In this document: positions 9,896 to 12,953 of the stretch, one piece after another | How positions within the stretch are numbered: position 1 is the stretch's first letter | How the letters are laid out: every line of letters starts with the position of its first letter | Assembly (NCBI GenBank): GCA_022579005.1 | Contig: MU401977.1 | Span: 1 to 12,953, forward strand | Reading direction: 5' to 3' | Length of the DNA: 12,953 nucleotides | Source: Poronia punctata | Lineage: Eukaryota > Ascomycota > Sordariomycetes > Xylariales > Xylariaceae | The notes under the pieces: model-generated | What the model was told of the DNA's origin: nothing | Databases searched by the model: none | What the model saw: only the letters and a program-made list of their open reading frames with translations | Made by a program: the position numbers and the translations under genes

Positions 9896-9960
9896 TAAAC
9901 TAGCTAAAAAACGCTAGTAAAATAGCACTACTTAAGTTAAAAAATAAGTAAAAAAAGTAA

Positions 9961-10115
9961 GTAATAAAAAATATTATTTAGTATTAAAAAAACTAAAATA
10001 AATAAAAATACTTAATAAAATAAAAAAGCTAGCTAGTAAAATATAATATTTAAAAGCTAGCTAAATATTTAGTAAATATAAGCTATTTACTAAGCTAATA
10101 TAAAAAAAGTTAAAA
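9961..10115 (+). pseudogene. Chromodomain remnant of the full element
   Basis: This is the same domain as at 1882-2035, reading AIKNI at the start, then YLIKWKGW-like with Trp codons as stops, then the NTW-like, AKYLVN-like and LL-like segments. It sits at the C-terminus of integrase, the diagnostic position for chromoviruses, and would direct insertion to H3K9-methylated chromatin. It fits the setting: a heterochromatic, repeat-packed block. The frame (class 1) is shifted from the integrase body (class 0), with the change somewhere in 9895-9960, as in the truncated copy. Confidence 0.78.
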
Positions 10116-11566
10116 AAGTTTATATTAAATAAAATAATAAGTAAAATAATTATATTAGTATATAAGCACTAAAAGTTATAAAAGTATAAAAGTTAGTTAA
10201 TAAAAGCTAGCAAGCTATTATTAAAGTAGTTAACTAAGCTATAGTACTATAAAAACTAAAAACTTATATATAATTAAGCTTATAATAACTTTAACTTATT
10301 ATTAATATAAAAAGCACTATTATTAAATAAGGTATTAGTAAGCAAAAGCTAAAAGGTAGCTAATTAAAAAAATATATACTATGCTAAAAAAATAACTATA
10401 GTTAGCTATTAAAAAAAAACTATAATAGCTAAAATAAGCAAAAGCTATAGCTAAAGTAGTAAGCATATTATAAATTATATTATTTTAAATAAACTTAGCA
10501 ATATAAAAAAAGTACTTATAATTATAAAATTTATAAAGCAGCTAAAAAAAGTTTAGCTTGTTAAAAGTAATATTAATAAAAAGCTATATAAGCTAATTTA
10601 AGCATATATTTAAGTTAGCTAAAAAATATACTACGTTTTAATAAAAAATACTATAGTAGTAGCTTTTAAAACTAAGCTATTAAGCTAGTTTTAAGCAAAA
10701 AGCTAAAAGTTTAATTAAAGCTATATTAATATTAAGCTAATAAATAGTAAATAACTAGTAAATAGTATTAATAGCTTAAAAAGTAATTAAAGTGCTAAGC
10801 AAATAGCAAATACTAGTTAATTTTTAGTATATAGCAGCATAGTAAAAGTTTTTGTTTTAAAAAAATATAGCTTTTTTTTTAAAAGCAATAGCTTACTAAA
10901 AAGCTAGCAAAGCTTTTTTAAAATAAAAAATATAGCAACTTATATAAACAATGCTTAGTATAGCAATATAAGCTTTAAAGTTGTTAACTTTATAGCGTAT
11001 ATAATTATTATAAAAAAAAACATATATATTTAAAAAAATAGTATAGCAAATAATTTACTAAGCAGTACTAACTAAAATTAGTAAAATTTAGCAAAGTTAA
11101 TTAATATATATACTTAAAAAATAAGCAATAAACATAGTAAATATAAAAATTAATATATATACTAGTAGCGTAATAAATATAAATTTTAATATTAAAAATA
11201 TTAATTTTTGCTAGTTATTTATTGTTTTTATTATTAGCACTAAAATTAGCAACTATATAATTAAATTATAACTAATTAAAATTTAAATAAAAAAGCTATA
11301 AGTATATAAAGCTAGTATAAAATAACTAAAAAAAAAGCATTATAGCAAGCGTACTTTAAAAAACCAGCTATAAAGCAAAAAATATAAAAATATTATAATA
11401 TAAAAAAACAACAAACTAATAACTAAACTTAAAATATATTATAATATAAGCTAGCAACTAAGTAATAATAAAGCGTAAAATAAAAGCAATTAATTAGCTA
11501 AAAATATAAAAGCTTAAATTTTCTAAATATACTTATAAATGCTTTATTGCTAAAAACTAGCAACTT
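10116..11566 (+). other. Long post-chromodomain tail before the 3' LTR
   Basis: About 1.45 kb separates the chromodomain from the 3' LTR. The first 300 bases align well to the truncated copy, bases about 10414-10810 hardly do, and several islands further on are shared. No protein motif can be read on either strand, and I see no terminator or RNA fold. A perfect inverted repeat, TTAATATT-AAA-AATATTAA, lies near 11187-11206. Possible readings are a long 3' untranslated region, a lost accessory reading frame, or an insertion into the family ancestor. Confidence 0.5.
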
Positions 11567-11577
11567 AAAAAAAAAAG
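11567..11577 (+). promoter_or_regulatory. Polypurine-tract-like sequence
   Basis: Ten A and one G end three bases before the 3' LTR. LTR retrotransposons prime plus-strand DNA synthesis from a purine tract at this position. Some of the A could be former G. Assigned from its position and composition. Confidence 0.5.
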
Positions 11578-11580
11578 CAA

Positions 11581-11814
11581 TATAATAAAGCACTTACTTA
11601 TAAAGCCTACTAGCTGCGCTATTAGTATATAAACTATATATAAGCTATACCTACGCTAACTATTAGCTATAGTTTAGCTGGTCACACCCTTTTTATCCTT
11701 TTAGCCAGTTTAGTTACTTATTTAGTTAACTAAATAGAAGTTATTTAATATACCTAGTTTTTAAAATTGCTAGCAACATTACCTTATAACTACCTTATTG
11801 CTTAAACCTTTATA
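11581..11814 (+). repeat. 3' LTR
   Basis: This is the partner of 4572-4806, starting TATAAT and ending TTTATA. C and G survive better in its second half (for example GGTCACACCC, ATCC, AGCCAG, TACCTAG, ACCTTATTG) than in the same part of the 5' LTR, while its first 100 bases are more mutated than those of the 5' LTR. The outer half is thus the better preserved one in both LTRs. At about 10% divergence the LTRs cannot be dated by a normal clock, because the differences come from directed mutation. Confidence 0.9.
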
Positions 11815-11819
11815 TTTAA
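11815..11819. repeat. Right target-site duplication TTTAA
   Basis: This copy of TTTAA immediately follows the 3' LTR and matches 4567-4571. Confidence 0.65.
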
Positions 11820-12689
11820 TTAGTATATTATAAAATAAAGCATTACTATAATTAGTTTTAAGTATAGTTATAAACTAATATTTTATATAACTTGTTTTTA
11901 ATATTTTTATACTAATTAATTTAAATTATATTTATTTTTATTTAAGCTATATTTATTTTTGCTGTTTATAGTATGTTTTTTTAATAAAAAAATAATATTA
12001 ATTAATAGTTTTAAAAAAAAGTATATTATAAGCAAGCTTAGCTTTTATATATGCTTTATTATACTATGCCTAGGTTTTTAAGTTAACGTTTAAGTTTTTT
12101 ATTTATAAAAAATCGTTATTTAAAAATATTATTACTAAAGGTTTTTAGATTATAAATATTAAGTTCTAGTTATATATGCAAATATTATTATTAATAAATA
12201 TTGTTATTAGTAAGTATTGTTATTTTATTAAAATAAAACTAATAGTATAATAAGCTTAAGTTTTTATAAGTATACTAGGTTATTAAAGCTTTTTATTTAT
12301 ACTTATATACTTTTTCTTATTGTTTTAAATATTTATACTTTAATATTAGTATATAAAATAACTTAGACTAACTTTTATTTATTTAAAAATAATTATTTTA
12401 AAAATTTAAAATTATTATTAAAGTTATATTTTGTATTTTATATGCTTTTTAAATCTTATAATATAAAAAAATATATTTTATTATAAAGATTTACTAATTT
12501 TAATGCGTTTTATATTAATGTTTTTTTAAAGTATTAAGTATTATAAATTGCTAAATATTCTTTTTAATAAATAAAGTATTTAAGTAATGTTTTAGTTTTT
12601 GTTTTGCTAACTTAGCATAATAATAGTTTTTTAATTTTATAAGATTTTTATTTATTATTATTGCTGTTTATATATATTTAGCCTAGTAC
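11820..12689 (-). other. T-rich decayed DNA downstream of a minus-strand integrase
   Basis: This is the right flank of the chromovirus insertion. On the minus strand it follows the integrase C-terminus at 12690-12865 and would be the 3' part of that older element. The integrase frame can be followed with scattered stops to about 12545, rich in Lys, Asn and Leu, without a recognisable chromodomain. An imperfect 16-bp tandem repeat of TAARTATTGTTATTNN lies at about 12194-12226. No LTR for this element could be found in the window. Confidence 0.4.
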
Positions 12690-12865
12690 TAGTTTTTATT
12701 TATAAAATAAGTTTTGTTTTTAAGTACTAAGTATAAGTATACTACTAAAATAACTTTATATATTTTTTAGTATTTAAAAAAGTTTAGTTTATAAGCTAGG
12801 TTGCTAACTTTATAAACTATAGTTAAAAGACTTACGCGTTATTATAACTATTTATAAGGTAGCTT
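12690..12865 (-). pseudogene. C-terminal integrase remnant of a second Ty3/gypsy element
   Basis: Reading the minus strand from 12865 down, the codons match the conserved C-terminal module of gypsy integrases. A KL-----QRVGPF-IV-like segment (12865-12815) is followed by KVGNLAYKLDFP-like (about 12811-12770), then a K-HPVISVVHLEP-like segment and an acidic/proline-type DPFNRxRP-like stretch ending near 12690. Stops stand at likely Gln, Trp or Met-adjacent positions. It is oriented opposite to the two chromovirus copies and is not closely similar to them, so it is another family. The upstream part of its pol gene would lie beyond the right edge of the window. Confidence 0.65.
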
Positions 12866-12953
12866 TTTTAAAAAATAGTATTTTTTATATAATTTAAAAT
12901 ATACTTTATTTTTAACGTTATACTTTTAAAGTTTTTTTATTTTATTATATTAT

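Larger units (their letters stand above)
4572..11814 (+). mobile_element. Full-length, RIP-inactivated Ty3/gypsy chromovirus
   Basis: This is a 7,243-bp LTR retrotransposon with two ~235-bp LTRs, a flanking TTTAA duplication, and pol domains in the order reverse transcriptase, RNase H, integrase, chromodomain. That order is diagnostic of Ty3/gypsy, and the chromodomain places it among chromoviruses. All coding is on the plus strand and interrupted by stops throughout. Catalytic acids of reverse transcriptase and integrase are changed to Asn or Lys. The reading frame also changes class between RNase H (class 2 at 7739) and integrase (class 0 at 8943), so at least one indel lies in between. The tail after the chromodomain (about 1.45 kb) is long for this group. 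A related truncated copy lies at 834-3166. Confidence 0.92.

Noticed and set aside
11187..11206. AT-only perfect inverted repeat as a terminator or origin
   Set aside because: Short AT palindromes are expected by chance at this composition, so it is mentioned only within the tail entry.
1..12953. Mitochondrial or other organelle DNA, or a naturally AT-rich protist genome
   Set aside because: The sequence contains nested nuclear LTR retrotransposons, and stops stand at conserved Gln and Trp positions of readable pol domains, which points to directed mutation of formerly ordinary genes.
1..12953. Short open reading frames, TATA boxes and poly(A) signals
   Set aside because: At about 12-20% GC such words occur everywhere by chance; none coincides with a conserved coding segment or a defined element border.

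Overview
This window is a gene-free, extremely AT-rich block that I read as a graveyard of retrotransposons in a filamentous ascomycete (Pezizomycotina-like) genome heavily mutated by repeat-induced point mutation (RIP). A hand count of 9001-9360 gives 22 C and 22 G in 360 bases, about 12% GC. Stop codons occupy the places where glutamine, tryptophan and arginine codons are expected, and the differences between repeat copies are overwhelmingly C/T and G/A transitions. I see no intact protein-coding gene, tRNA, rRNA or CRISPR. The exact species cannot be named from this sequence.

Layout. Positions 1-654 are T-rich, with a possible decayed minus-strand reading frame. A run of 23 A (655-677) is followed by a short, less mutated island (678-833). 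Positions 834-3166 are a truncated plus-strand copy of a Ty3/gypsy chromovirus: integrase from the zinc-finger region onward, a chromodomain, then a long tail. A 106-bp imperfect inverted repeat (3167-3272) lies at its right end. Positions 3273-4571 are T-rich decayed DNA with two small tandem duplications. Positions 4572-11814 are a complete but dead LTR retrotransposon of the same family (7,243 bp): two ~235-bp LTRs, a TTTAA target-site duplication on both sides, and in order a gag/protease region, reverse transcriptase, RNase H, integrase, chromodomain, a ~1.45-kb tail and a polypurine-like tract. Positions 11815-12953 are T-rich and carry, on the minus strand, the C-terminal part of the integrase of a different Ty3/gypsy element.

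The simplest history is nested insertion: the 7.2-kb chromovirus entered older T-rich DNA (probably the minus-strand gypsy element), which now flanks it on both sides, and RIP then inactivated the repeats. Catalytic acids of reverse transcriptase and integrase have been changed by G-to-A, so the element cannot encode active enzymes. The most interesting signals are in the mutation pattern: a two-sided sequence context for the surviving cytosines, and LTRs whose outer halves are much less mutated than their inner halves, which suggests that mutation faded at the element borders.
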